From: Flavobacteriales bacterium
GTDB taxonomy: Bacteria; Bacteroidota; Bacteroidia; Flavobacteriales_F; PHOS-HE28
DNA length: 64,000 nt
NCBI GenBank assembly: GCA_016712535.1
Contig: JADJQW010000002.1
Location: 186,001-250,000, forward strand
Reading direction: 5' to 3'
Shown: positions 52,021-60,038 of the stretch, in pieces
Numbering within the stretch: position 1 is the first letter of the stretch
How the letters are laid out: every line of letters begins with the position of its first letter
Notes under the pieces: generated by a model
Told to the model about the DNA's origin: nothing
The model's database searches: none
Seen by the model: only the letters and a program-made list of their open reading frames with translations
Program-made: the position numbers and the translations under genes

Positions 52021-54009
52021 CTACTCCTTCACGAGCTTGAAGCGCTCGGTGCGGTCCGCCGAGTTGAGCGTCAACCATTTCAGTCCTGCCGCCAGTCCGC
52101 TCAGGTCGACGCGCGCCGGTCTCGCCATCACCGTGAGCTCCCGTTCCATGCGGCCATCGGCACCATGAATCATCACACGCACTGGGCCTGTGCCGAGACC
52201 CTCGACATACACGGCGTCGACCGCCGGGTTCGGCCATGCCCTGAATGCCCCGACCGCGGTTTCATCCACACTCACCGCAAATCCAAGTTCGCTCAACAGC
52301 CCGCACACTTCGGTCCAGCAGGTGTCGGTGGAATTGGCCGGCAGATACCACGCAGTGATGCAGAGTTCGATGTTCAGCACGGAGCCCAGCCCGATCTGGA
52401 TCGTGGGGCCGTAGAGGACCAGACCATTGTCGAATGTCCATGTGATGCCGTTGCTCGGGATATTCGTGCTGGCCGTGAGGATGAAGCCCGCGCCCGACCC
52501 CTCAGAGTCGATCTCCAGCGCGAAGGTGGGATCGCATTCGTCTGGACCTTGTCCGATCATAACTTCGGTACAGTATTCACCCACGCAGGTGATCAGGCCG
52601 GATGATGTCTCGAAGATGGTGGTGGCTACCAAGCACACCGTGTACGTGCCGGGCTCGGCGTAGGCGTGGTCAGGTTGCGCATTGCTACTCGTGGTGCCAT
52701 CACCGAAGATCCATTGCCAGGTGGTCTGGAAGCCCGTGCCCGTGGTGCCGTTGCTGAAGACCACGCCATTGCCCGATGCCGCAGTGGCCCAGGTGAAGCC
52801 CGCCTCAAAGCCATCGCACGGATCGCCGCCGCCGCTGATCACAACAGGTGCGCAGTATTCATCCACGCAAGTGATCAGGCCGGCGGACGTCTCGAAGATG
52901 GTGGTGGCCACCAGGCACACCGTGTACGTGCCGGGCTCGGCGTAGGCGTGGTCAGGTTGCGCATTGCTACTCGTGGTGCCATCACCGAAGATCCATTGCC
53001 AGGTGGTCTGGAAGCCCGTGCCCGTGGTGCCGTTGCTGAAGACCACGCCATTGCCCGATGCCGCAGTGGCCCAGGTGAAGCCCGCCTCAAAGCCATCGCA
53101 CGGATCGCCGCCGCCGCTGATCACAACAGGTGCGCAGTATTCATCCACGCAAGTAATCAGGCCGGATGATGTCTCGAAGACCGTGGTGGCCACCAGGCAC
53201 ACCGTGTACGTGCCGGGCTCGGCGTAGGCGTGGTCAGGTTGCGCATTGTTACTCGTGGTGCCATCACCGAAGATCCATTGCCAAGTGGTCTGGAAGCCCG
53301 TGCCCGTAGTGCCGTTGCTGAAGGCCACGCCATAACCCGATGCCGTACTGGCCCAGGTGAAGCCCGCCTCAAAGCCATCGCACGGATCGCCGCCGCCGCT
53401 GATCACAACGGGTGCGCAGTATTCATCCACGCAAGTGATCAGGCCGGATGATGTTTCGAAGACCGTGGTGGCCACCAGGCACACCGTGTACGTGCCGGGC
53501 TCGGCGTAGGCGTGGTCAGGTTGCGCATTGTTACTCGTGGTGCCATCACCGAAGATCCATTGCCAGGTGGTCTGGAAGCCCGTGCCCGTGGTGCCGTTGC
53601 TGAAGACCACGCCATTGCCCGATGCCGTACTGGCCCAGGTGAAGCCCGCCTCAAAGCCATCGCACGGATCGCCGCCGCCGCTGATCACAACAGGTGCGCA
53701 GTATTCATCCACGCAAGTGAGCGATTCTCCGCTTGGGAGAATGAAGATCGTGATGGCCGTGAGACACACCTCATAGGTGCCGGGGCCCGGGAACTCGTGA
53801 AGCGGCTGGGCGTTATTGCTCGATGTTCCGTCGCCGAAGCTCCACTGCCATGTGGTGCTCTGACCCGTGCCCACTGTGCCGTTGCTGAACTGCACCGGGT
53901 TGCTGGTTGCAGAGGCCCAGGTGAAAGCGGCGTCAAAGCCATCACAAATGTTCTGTGCCCAGCCTTGAAGGGTGAGGAGAGCAACGAGGAGCAGCGCAGT
54001 AAGGCGCAT
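52021..54009 (-). CDS. secreted PKD-repeat protein with T9SS type A sorting domain
   Basis: 662 residues. Signal peptide (LTALLLVALLTLQGWAQ), then five PKD units of exactly 94 residues, the first divergent and the next four nearly identical (DPCDGFEAGFTWA..., TTWQWIFGDGTTS, YTVCLVATT, CVDEYCAPVV). Two cysteines flank each unit boundary. A further domain (about 480-590) and a type A sorting domain (AWPNPAVDAVYVEG ... ERFKLVKE) complete it. Probably a surface adhesin or stalk; the near identity of the units shows recent internal duplication or conversion. Confidence 0.88.
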   Translation of the reverse strand: MRLTALLLVALLTLQGWAQNICDGFDAAFTWASATSNPVQFSNGTVGTGQSTTWQWSFGDGTSSNNAQPLHEFPGPGTYEVCLTAITIFILPSGESLTCVDEYCAPVVISGGGDPCDGFEAGFTWASTASGNGVVFSNGTTGTGFQTTWQWIFGDGTTSNNAQPDHAYAEPGTYTVCLVATTVFETSSGLITCVDEYCAPVVISGGGDPCDGFEAGFTWASTASGYGVAFSNGTTGTGFQTTWQWIFGDGTTSNNAQPDHAYAEPGTYTVCLVATTVFETSSGLITCVDEYCAPVVISGGGDPCDGFEAGFTWATAASGNGVVFSNGTTGTGFQTTWQWIFGDGTTSSNAQPDHAYAEPGTYTVCLVATTIFETSAGLITCVDEYCAPVVISGGGDPCDGFEAGFTWATAASGNGVVFSNGTTGTGFQTTWQWIFGDGTTSSNAQPDHAYAEPGTYTVCLVATTIFETSSGLITCVGEYCTEVMIGQGPDECDPTFALEIDSEGSGAGFILTASTNIPSNGITWTFDNGLVLYGPTIQIGLGSVLNIELCITAWYLPANSTDTCWTEVCGLLSELGFAVSVDETAVGAFRAWPNPAVDAVYVEGLGTGPVRVMIHGADGRMERELTVMARPARVDLSGLAAGLKWLTLNSADRTERFKLVKE
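52543..53952. repeat. five tandem 282-bp coding repeats
   Basis: Units at 53671-53952 (divergent), 53389-53670, 53107-53388, 52825-53106 and 52543-52824, each exactly 282 bp and in frame. The last four differ by only a few bases, so unit number may vary between strains or be misassembled. Confidence 0.92.
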
Positions 54010-54084
54010 CCGGTATCGGTTTGGTCACGCAAATGACGCAATCGGGGGCTGAATAGGCGCCCACGGACGGATTGCCCTATTTCC

Positions 54085-54114
54085 TTGCCCGGACGCCCTT
54101 GCTTTCTACATTTG
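54085..54114 (+). promoter_or_regulatory. promoter of tRNA-Asn (TTG-N19-TACATTTG)
   Basis: TTG (54085-54087), 19 bp, TACATTTG (54107-54114): ideal Bacteroidetes housekeeping promoter, 23 bp before the tRNA. Confidence 0.8.
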
Positions 54115-54136
54115 CGCTCCCTTGAAAAAGGGACCT

Positions 54137-54210
54137 TCCCTGGTAGCTCAGCTGGTTAGAGCACATGACTGTTAATCATGGGGTCGCTGGTTCAAGTCCA
54201 GCCCGGGGAG
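54137..54210 (+). tRNA. tRNA-Asn (GTT)
   Basis: 74 nt. Seven-base-pair acceptor stem (TCCCTGG with CCGGGGA, one G-T pair), D-arm GCTC/GAGC, anticodon stem CATGA/TCATG with loop CTGTTAA (anticodon GTT at 54171-54173) and T-arm GCTGG-TTCAAGT-CCAGC. Discriminator base G; CCA is not encoded. It has its own promoter and a terminator just after. Confidence 0.97.
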
Positions 54211-54216
54211 CTCGAG

Positions 54217-54246
54217 AAGGCCGCAATGAGCGGCCTTCCTTCTTTT
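54217..54246 (+). terminator. terminator after tRNA-Asn
   Basis: AAGGCCGC-AATGA-GCGGCCTT hairpin (8-bp stem, 54217-54237) followed by CCTTCTTTT. Classic intrinsic terminator 6 bp beyond the tRNA. Confidence 0.85.
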
Positions 54247-54259
54247 CAACCTGACATCC

Positions 54260-55189
54260 ATGCAGCTCATCACCGTTGGCACCGTCGCATTCGACCGCAT
54301 CGAGACCCCGTTCGGCGTGGCCGAGAAGACCGTTGGCGGTGCGGCCACCTACATCAGCCTGGCGGCCTCCGTTTTCTTGGAGAAGATGGGCCTGGTGAGC
54401 GTGGTGGGCGACGATTTCCCGGAGGCGGTGATGGTGCAGCTCCGTGATCGCGGTGTTGACCTCTCTGGGCTGGAGGTGCTCAAGGGCAAGGAGAGCTTCT
54501 TCTGGGCGGGTCGGTACCACTACGACATGAACACGCGCGACACGTTGGAGACGCGCTTGAATGTGCTGCTCGACCTGGATCCGGAGCTGCCCGAGGCCTA
54601 CCGCAAGGCGCCATACGTGATGCTGGGAAACCTGGACCCTGGCGTGCAAGCCAAGGTGCTCGACCAAATGGAAGAGCGTCCGGCGCTCGTGGTGATGGAC
54701 ACTATGAATTTCTGGATGGACAGCGCCATGCCGAAGCTGACGGAAGTGATCTCTCGCGTGGATATCCTCACCATCAACGATGCCGAGGCACGGCAGCTGA
54801 GCGGAGAGCACAGCCTGGTGAAGGCCGCCACGAAGATCCTGGCCATGGGCCCGAAGCATCTGGTGGTGAAAAAAGGTGAGCACGGCGCTCTGCTCTTCGG
54901 CCAGGGCCGTGTCTTCTTCGCGCCAGCACTTCCGCTGGAAGATGTGGTTGACCCCACTGGCGCCGGAGACACATTCGCCGGGGGCTTCATCGGCTACCTC
55001 GCTCGCACGCAAGACCACAGTTTCGACAACCTCAAGCGCGCGATCATCGTGGGCAGCGCACTGGCCAGCTTCACCTGCGAGAAGTTCGGCATCGAGCGCT
55101 TGGTGGAGGTAACGCGCGAGGACATCGATGCGCGCATCCAGCAATTCGTGGAGCTCGTCGACTTCGACATCGAGCTCGTGGAAGGCTGA
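54260..55189 (+). CDS. PfkB family carbohydrate kinase
   Basis: 309 residues, cytoplasmic. N-terminal MQLITVGTVAFDRI and GGAATYISLAAS, and the PfkB signature DPTGAGDTFAGGF with catalytic D237 and the anion hole. NDAEARQLSG and VVKKGEHGALLF are family motifs. The substrate (ribose, adenosine or another sugar) cannot be assigned from the sequence; family members with the NxDPGVQ region are often annotated simply as sugar kinases. Stands after the tRNA terminator. Confidence 0.92.
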   Translation: MQLITVGTVAFDRIETPFGVAEKTVGGAATYISLAASVFLEKMGLVSVVGDDFPEAVMVQLRDRGVDLSGLEVLKGKESFFWAGRYHYDMNTRDTLETRLNVLLDLDPELPEAYRKAPYVMLGNLDPGVQAKVLDQMEERPALVVMDTMNFWMDSAMPKLTEVISRVDILTINDAEARQLSGEHSLVKAATKILAMGPKHLVVKKGEHGALLFGQGRVFFAPALPLEDVVDPTGAGDTFAGGFIGYLARTQDHSFDNLKRAIIVGSALASFTCEKFGIERLVEVTREDIDARIQQFVELVDFDIELVEG

Positions 55190-55232
55190 TTCCTGAACAA
55201 CGACAGCAGCCCGCAGACCCCGATCTTCGGGC

Positions 55233-56300
55233 GTGCATCAGCCACGCAACTACCCCGCCCTCACCGGCATTCGCGCTGTCGCTGCGCTGCTCGTCTTTCT
55301 TCACCACTACGGCCCAGACGTCCCCGCTCTTCAGCACCCGTGGCTCTTAGCGCTCCTGGGCCAATGCCATGTCGGCGTCACGCTCTTCTTCGTGCTCAGC
55401 GGGTTTCTCATCGCCGATCGCTATTGGTCGGTGGGCCTGGGCGCCCTGCCCGCTTTCCTCCTTCGCAGGGCTGGCCGGATCATGCCGCTTTACCTCTTGA
55501 TCACGGCGGTGGTCTTCGTGCATCCATGGTGGGCACAGGAGGGCGCTGGTGGGTTCCCTCTTGCCCTGTTCCTGGCGAACGCCACACTGCTGCGCGGCTG
55601 GTTCGACGACCTGTGGAATACCGGCATCGCGCAGGGCTGGTCGCTCACCGCAGAGATGACCTTCTATTGCCTTGCTCTGCCCCTCTTGTGGTGCGTGCGC
55701 AGAAATCCTTACGCCCTGTTGGTGGTTCCCGGATTCTTGATCGCAACAGGTCTGATCCTGGTTGAAGCACTCGATGGACAAGCGCCCTATGGCTTTCTGG
55801 GTTCACGCTTATTCTTCTTCGGCATCACCTTTCCGGGGCGTTGCATTGAGTTCCTTGCGGGCGTGGCCCTGGCTTGGGCGATGCGCGAACCCGCTTGGGA
55901 TGTGGTGCCTCGAAAGGCTACGCTGATAGGCGCGGTGCTCTGCTGCGGCCTGGTCTGCATTTCAGCAGCCTTGCGCACGGACTATACGGATCCCTTTGGC
56001 GTGGTGCTCTTGAGCGCTTGCCTTCCTATGGGCCTCGCGATTCTATTCGCCGGACTGATGCGCGAGCGCTCGTGGCTGCGACGGGTGCTTGAAAGCGGGC
56101 CGTTCCAGGTGATGGGCCGCGCGTCCTACGCCTTCTATCTCATACACATGGGCCTCCTCTTCCAGCTCATTGACCGCCATTCACCCAGCTTGATCGTCAC
56201 CTGGCTCGTCCTGCAGATGCTCGCTTGGCTGCTCTTCCTCGTCATAGAGGATCCATGCAACCGTTGGTTCAAGAGGAGGTTCCCGGTCGGCGCGGCATAA
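55233..56300 (+). CDS. membrane acyltransferase (OafA/YrhL type)
   Basis: 355 residues with about ten membrane segments. Starts at GTG. The N-terminal ALTGIRAVAALLVFLHHYG includes the conserved histidine used in O-acetylation by acyltransferase family 3; VGVTLFFVLSGFLIADRYW and RRAGRIMPLY are family motifs. Probably acetylates a surface polysaccharide or other glycan. It follows the PfkB kinase by 43 bp and ends one base before the convergent SOD gene. Confidence 0.88.
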   Translation: MHQPRNYPALTGIRAVAALLVFLHHYGPDVPALQHPWLLALLGQCHVGVTLFFVLSGFLIADRYWSVGLGALPAFLLRRAGRIMPLYLLITAVVFVHPWWAQEGAGGFPLALFLANATLLRGWFDDLWNTGIAQGWSLTAEMTFYCLALPLLWCVRRNPYALLVVPGFLIATGLILVEALDGQAPYGFLGSRLFFFGITFPGRCIEFLAGVALAWAMREPAWDVVPRKATLIGAVLCCGLVCISAALRTDYTDPFGVVLLSACLPMGLAILFAGLMRERSWLRRVLESGPFQVMGRASYAFYLIHMGLLFQLIDRHSPSLIVTWLVLQMLAWLLFLVIEDPCNRWFKRRFPVGAA

Positions 56301-56301
56301 C

Positions 56302-57045
56302 TCAGCCAAGCTTTGCGGCCACGGCATCCCAGTTCACCACATTCCACCAAGCAGCCACGTATTCGTTGCGCTTATTCTGGTACTTCAGGTAATAGGCGTG
56401 CTCCCAAACATCAAGCGCCAGCAGCGGCCGTCCCTTCAGCTCGCTGACATCCATGAGCGGGTTGTCCTGATTGGGCGTGCTTCCGATCGCGAGCTTGCCT
56501 TCGCGTTCAACCAGCCAGGCCCAACCACTGCCGAAGCGCTTCATGGCCGCGTCAGTGAAGACGTCCTTGAATTTCTCGAATGAGCCGAATGAACCATTGA
56601 TCGCATCCTGCGCTTTGCCCATGGGAGCACCGCTCTGGCCGGGCGCCATCACCTGCCAGAAGAAATTATGGTTCCATGCGCCGCCGCCGTTGTTGCGGGC
56701 TTTGGGGCTGAGCTTCGATGCGGTGGCGAAGAAGGCAGCCTCATCCGTTGAAACGATGCCTTCGGAGATGATCGCCTCGTTCACATTCTTCACGTAGGCT
56801 GCATGATGCCTCCCATAGTGGATCTCCATGGTGAGCGCATCGATGTGCGGCTCGAGCGCAGCGAGGGCGTAAGGGAGCTTCGCTTGGGTGAATAGCGGGT
56901 CATTCGGCGCCGGTCCTGGCGGCGCGGAGCCGCTTGCCGCTCCACGCGGAATGGAACAGGAGCCGGCTTGAAGCAAGGTAGGCCCTGCGATGGCGGCCCC
57001 AGCCAATGCTTGCAACGAACGAGCGAGGAAGTGCTTGCGGTCCAT
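56302..57045 (-). CDS. exported Fe/Mn superoxide dismutase
   Basis: 247 residues from the ATG at 57045. Dismutates superoxide. The metal ligands H76 (EIHYGRHH), H126 (GAWNHNFFW), D212 and H216 (LDVWEHAYYL) are all present; Fe versus Mn preference is not clear. Unusually it has an N-terminal export sequence (RKHFLARSLQALAGAAIAGP, then LLQAGSC) and a Gly/Ala/Pro linker. C30 could be a lipoprotein cysteine, but the lipobox is not canonical. It should work in the periplasm or on the surface. Confidence 0.9.
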   Translation of the reverse strand: MDRKHFLARSLQALAGAAIAGPTLLQAGSCSIPRGAASGSAPPGPAPNDPLFTQAKLPYALAALEPHIDALTMEIHYGRHHAAYVKNVNEAIISEGIVSTDEAAFFATASKLSPKARNNGGGAWNHNFFWQVMAPGQSGAPMGKAQDAINGSFGSFEKFKDVFTDAAMKRFGSGWAWLVEREGKLAIGSTPNQDNPLMDVSELKGRPLLALDVWEHAYYLKYQNKRNEYVAAWWNVVNWDAVAAKLG

Positions 57046-57080
57046 AGCGGCCAAGGTACATGCGCTCGCGGGCGGTCCGC

Positions 57081-57587
57081 TCAGGCGAACTGCACCAGCA
57101 GTTGCCCTTTTTCCACCGGCTTGCCCTTCTCAACGGCGATCGCCTTCACTACGCCATCGCCGGGAGCTTTTATCAGGTTCTCCATCTTCATGGCTTCCAG
57201 CACAAGCACGGGGTCGTTCTTCTTCACTTGGTCACCCGGCTTCACGAGGATGTTGATCACGAGTCCGGGCATCGGCGCCTTCAGGTCGCCGGCCTTTCGT
57301 GCCACCTTGTCGAGGCCCAGCGTCTGCATCAGGCGGTCCTGTTCCTCCTCAAGCTTCACGGTGCAAGTGCGTCCGCCGATGCGCAGGCGTACCGTTCGGT
57401 TCTCCCGGTCCTCCTTCAGCACGAGGGCCCGATGGCTGCGGCCATCGATCACCACGCTGAATTGCGCAGGTCCGATTCGTACAAGGTCCGCCGGAGCGCC
57501 GACAAGGCTCCAGGGCGCATCAGATGATCGGCGCTCCAGCACGAGTTCGCCTTGGGTGCCGCTGATCGCGGCGAAGAGCTTGGCCAT
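57081..57587 (-). CDS. biotin/lipoyl carrier protein of an acyl-CoA carboxylase
   Basis: 168 residues. The C-terminal biotinyl domain (about 100-168) has the biotin attachment K134 in VLEAMKMENLIKAP. The N-terminal half is a beta-rich linker. Bacteroidetes use such carriers with acetyl- or propionyl-CoA/methylmalonyl-CoA carboxylase; the partner subunits are not in the window. A -7 element (TAGTTTCG) lies 20 bp upstream. Confidence 0.9.
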   Translation of the reverse strand: MAKLFAAISGTQGELVLERRSSDAPWSLVGAPADLVRIGPAQFSVVIDGRSHRALVLKEDRENRTVRLRIGGRTCTVKLEEEQDRLMQTLGLDKVARKAGDLKAPMPGLVINILVKPGDQVKKNDPVLVLEAMKMENLIKAPGDGVVKAIAVEKGKPVEKGQLLVQFA

Positions 57588-57606
57588 TTCCGGTGATTGA
57601 GTGCGG

Positions 57607-57614
57607 CGAAACTA
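57607..57614 (-). promoter_or_regulatory. -7 element upstream of the biotin carrier gene
   Basis: The minus strand reads TAGTTTCG, a TAnnTTCG match followed by CCGC. No -33 TTG at 19 bp. Confidence 0.4.
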
Positions 57615-57630
57615 GAGGCTATCGAGGCCC

Positions 57631-58194
57631 TCAGCGCTTGTTGAAATTGTTCATGGCGCTGGCCACGCCGAGCAGCCCGAATTGCAGCACGGCCTTGGAA
57701 GCGAGCTCGATCCGCTCAGCGATGGCTTTCCGCTCCTCTTCGCTCCATGGGCTGAGCACATAGTCGCTCTGGTGCCCTTTGGGGAAGTCGCTGCCGATGC
57801 CGAAGCGCAAACGCGGGAACTCCTCAGTGCCGATGAGCTCGATGATGCTGGTTAGTCCGTTGTGCCCTCCGGCGCCTCCTTTCGCTCGGATGCGGATGGC
57901 ACCGAAAGGGATCGCGAGGTCGTCCGTGATCACCAGCACGCGGTCGGCCGGAATGCCTTCTTGGTCCATCCAGTACCGGACCGCCTTTCCGCTGAGATTC
58001 ATGAAGGTGCTGGGTTTGATGAGGATGAAGGTGCGCCCCTTGTGGCGCAGCTCAGCTCGATCACCATAGCGATCGGGGACGAAACGCACGCCGGCGGCTT
58101 CGGCCACATGGTCCAGCACTTGGAAGCCGATGTTGTGGCGCGTTCCGGTGTAGTCGGGTCCCGGATTGCCCAATCCGACGATTAGGTGCTTCAT
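57631..58194 (-). CDS. pth: peptidyl-tRNA hydrolase
   Basis: 187 residues. Releases tRNA from peptidyl-tRNA. GLGNPGPDYTGTRHNIGF contains N10 and catalytic H20; KPSTFMNLSGKAV and GGAGGHNGLTSI are the conserved binding motifs. Third gene of the prs-rplY-pth cluster, separated from rplY by 78 bp that include a hairpin. Confidence 0.96.
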   Translation of the reverse strand: MKHLIVGLGNPGPDYTGTRHNIGFQVLDHVAEAAGVRFVPDRYGDRAELRHKGRTFILIKPSTFMNLSGKAVRYWMDQEGIPADRVLVITDDLAIPFGAIRIRAKGGAGGHNGLTSIIELIGTEEFPRLRFGIGSDFPKGHQSDYVLSPWSEEERKAIAERIELASKAVLQFGLLGVASAMNNFNKR

Positions 58195-58214
58195 GTGCCC
58201 TGCAAATGAAACGA

Positions 58215-58235
58215 GCCCCCGACAAGGTCAGGGGC
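58215..58235 (-). terminator. hairpin after rplY
   Basis: On the minus strand GCCCCTGAC-CTT-GTCGGGGGC (9-bp stem with one G-U pair) followed by TCGTTTCATTTG. Likely terminator or attenuator between rplY and pth. Confidence 0.6.
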
Positions 58236-58272
58236 CCATTCGTGGAATTGATCGTGTGATCGGAGCCGAGGA

Positions 58273-58941
58273 CTACTTCTTCGCAGCGGGCTTCGCGTCG
58301 GCGGCGGCGGGCTTCGCGTCGCCGGCCTTCGCAGCGGCAGCGGGCGCAGCCGCACCAGCGGCCGGAGCAGCGCCAGCGGCCGGAGCGGCTTCTTCCACCT
58401 TCTTCGGCACCTTCACGGACACCACCACCTCTTCGGCATCGTGCATCGGGGTCAGGCCATTGAGCTTCAGATCGCCGACATGCACGCTCTGGTTGATGTC
58501 GAGTCCGGCCACATCCACCTCGAGGTGCGCGGGGATGGCACCTGGAAGGCCTTTCACCGTCACCTTGCGCATGACCTGGCTGAGCTTGCCGCCATTGCGC
58601 ACGCCAATGGGCTGGCCCTTCAGGCGGATGGAGAGCTGCACCTTGGCTTCCCGATCCTCTTTCATCTCCATGAAATCGACATGGATCACGCGGTCGCTGA
58701 TCGGGTGGAACTGTTTCTGGTGCACCATGGCCAAGGTCTTCGCGCCATCGAGTTCGAGCTCGATGCCGGTGACCTCCGGGGTGAAGACCACTTTGCGCAG
58801 GGCGGCCTCGTCCACGCTGAAGTGGACCGTGCCCGTGCCTCCGTAGAGCACGCAGGGCACGCGCTTCACGCGGCGCAGCTGGGCGGCATTCTTGGTGCCG
58901 ACTTGTTGGCGGACATTGCCGCTGAGGGTGATTCTGTTCAT
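58273..58941 (-). CDS. rplY: 50S ribosomal protein L25/Ctc with long alanine-rich tail
   Basis: 222 residues. N-terminal L25 domain binding 5S rRNA (RQQVGTKNAAQLRRVKRVPC, VLYGG), followed by the C-terminal TL5/Ctc domain (about 95-180). The last 40 or so residues are an Ala/Pro/Lys tail (AAPAAGAAPAAGAAAPAA). It lies 12 bp after prs, so it is co-transcribed with it. Confidence 0.95.
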   Translation of the reverse strand: MNRITLSGNVRQQVGTKNAAQLRRVKRVPCVLYGGTGTVHFSVDEAALRKVVFTPEVTGIELELDGAKTLAMVHQKQFHPISDRVIHVDFMEMKEDREAKVQLSIRLKGQPIGVRNGGKLSQVMRKVTVKGLPGAIPAHLEVDVAGLDINQSVHVGDLKLNGLTPMHDAEEVVVSVKVPKKVEEAAPAAGAAPAAGAAAPAAAAKAGDAKPAAADAKPAAKK

Positions 58942-58953
58942 GGGGTGACGGTG

Positions 58954-59901
58954 TTACGCGATGATGAAGTGGCTGCTGATGCTCTCGTGGCTCCGCACGC
59001 GGCGGATAACGTCGGCGAAGAGCTGCGCGACGCTGAGCACTTGGATCTTGCTGGTGATGGCCCGCTTCTCCGGGCTCATGGGGATGGTGTCGGTGACGAA
59101 GAGCTCCGTGAGCGCGCTCTTCTCGATGCGCTCGCAGGCCTCACCACTGAGCACGGCGTGGGTGCACACCGCACGGACGCTGGTAGCGCCTAGGTCCATC
59201 ATCATGTCGGCGGCCTTGGTGAGCGTGCCTGCGGTGTCGATCATATCGTCCACGAGCACCACGTTCTTGTCCTTCACGTCGCCGATCACGGTCATGCGCT
59301 CGATCTGGTTGGCCACCTTGCGCTGCTTGTAGCAGATGGCCATGTCGCAGCCCAAGTGCTTGCTGTAGGCGTTAGCGCGCTTGGTGCCGCCGGTGTCGGG
59401 AGCCGCCATCACCAGGTCGGGGAGCTTCATCTCCTTGATGTGCGGCAGGAAGATGGTGCTGGCGAAGAGGTGATCGACCGGTACCTCGAAGAAGCCCTGG
59501 ATCTGGTCGGCGTGCAGGTCCATGGTCATGATGCGGTCCACTCCGGCGGCGGTGAGCATGTTGGCCACCAGCTTGGCGCCCACCGAGACGCGGGGCTTGT
59601 CCTTGCGGTCCTGCCGGGCGAATCCGAAGTAGGGCATCACGGCCACGATGCGCTTGGCGCTGGCCCGCTTGGCGGCATCGACCATGAGCAGCAGCTCGAA
59701 GAGGTTGTCGCTGGGCGGGAAGGTGCTCTGCACGATGAAGACCAGTTCGCCGCGCACGGTCTCCTCGAAGCTGGGCTGGAACTCGCCATCGCTGAAGCGG
59801 GCCACGCTCACCTCGCCCAAGCGCTCGCCGCTGGCCGCAGCAATCTGCTCGCTCAGGTACTTGGTGGCGGTGCCGCTGAAGATCTTGGCGCTCTCGAGCA
59901 T
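58954..59901 (-). CDS. prs: ribose-phosphate pyrophosphokinase
   Basis: 315 residues. Makes PRPP from ribose 5-phosphate and ATP. Contains RFSDGEFQPSF, PYFGFARQDRKDKPR (flexible-loop region), MDLHADQIQGFF and the PRPP-binding VVLVDDMIDTAGTL. First gene of prs-rplY-pth, preceded by an ideal promoter. Confidence 0.97.
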   Translation of the reverse strand: MLESAKIFSGTATKYLSEQIAAASGERLGEVSVARFSDGEFQPSFEETVRGELVFIVQSTFPPSDNLFELLLMVDAAKRASAKRIVAVMPYFGFARQDRKDKPRVSVGAKLVANMLTAAGVDRIMTMDLHADQIQGFFEVPVDHLFASTIFLPHIKEMKLPDLVMAAPDTGGTKRANAYSKHLGCDMAICYKQRKVANQIERMTVIGDVKDKNVVLVDDMIDTAGTLTKAADMMMDLGATSVRAVCTHAVLSGEACERIEKSALTELFVTDTIPMSPEKRAITSKIQVLSVAQLFADVIRRVRSHESISSHFIIA

Positions 59902-59924
59902 GGCGATTTCCCCGAAACGGGCCG

Positions 59925-59954
59925 CGAATGTAGAGATCCTCAGCGGGTTATCAA
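59925..59954 (-). promoter_or_regulatory. promoter of prs (TTG-N19-TACATTCG)
   Basis: On the minus strand TTG (59952-59954), 19 bp, TACATTCG (59925-59932); the same spacing as the tRNA-Asn promoter. It lies 23 bp before the prs ATG. Confidence 0.75.
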
Positions 59955-59989
59955 CAGGTGTGGGTAGTGAGTAGAATTTGGGTCGCCGG

Positions 59990-59997
59990 TACCTTCG
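59990..59997 (+). promoter_or_regulatory. candidate -7 element for rnr
   Basis: TACCTTCG, a TAnnTTCG match with no -33 TTG. It supports a start codon downstream of base 60005 rather than at 59958. Confidence 0.35.
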
Positions 59998-60038
59998 GCC
60001 CCCGTCCGGTCCTAATGCATACGCTGGACCCCGCGACC

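Noticed and set aside
52543..53952. Regular tandem repeats considered as a CRISPR array
   Set aside because: Units are 282 bp, contiguous without spacers and translate in frame as PKD domains.
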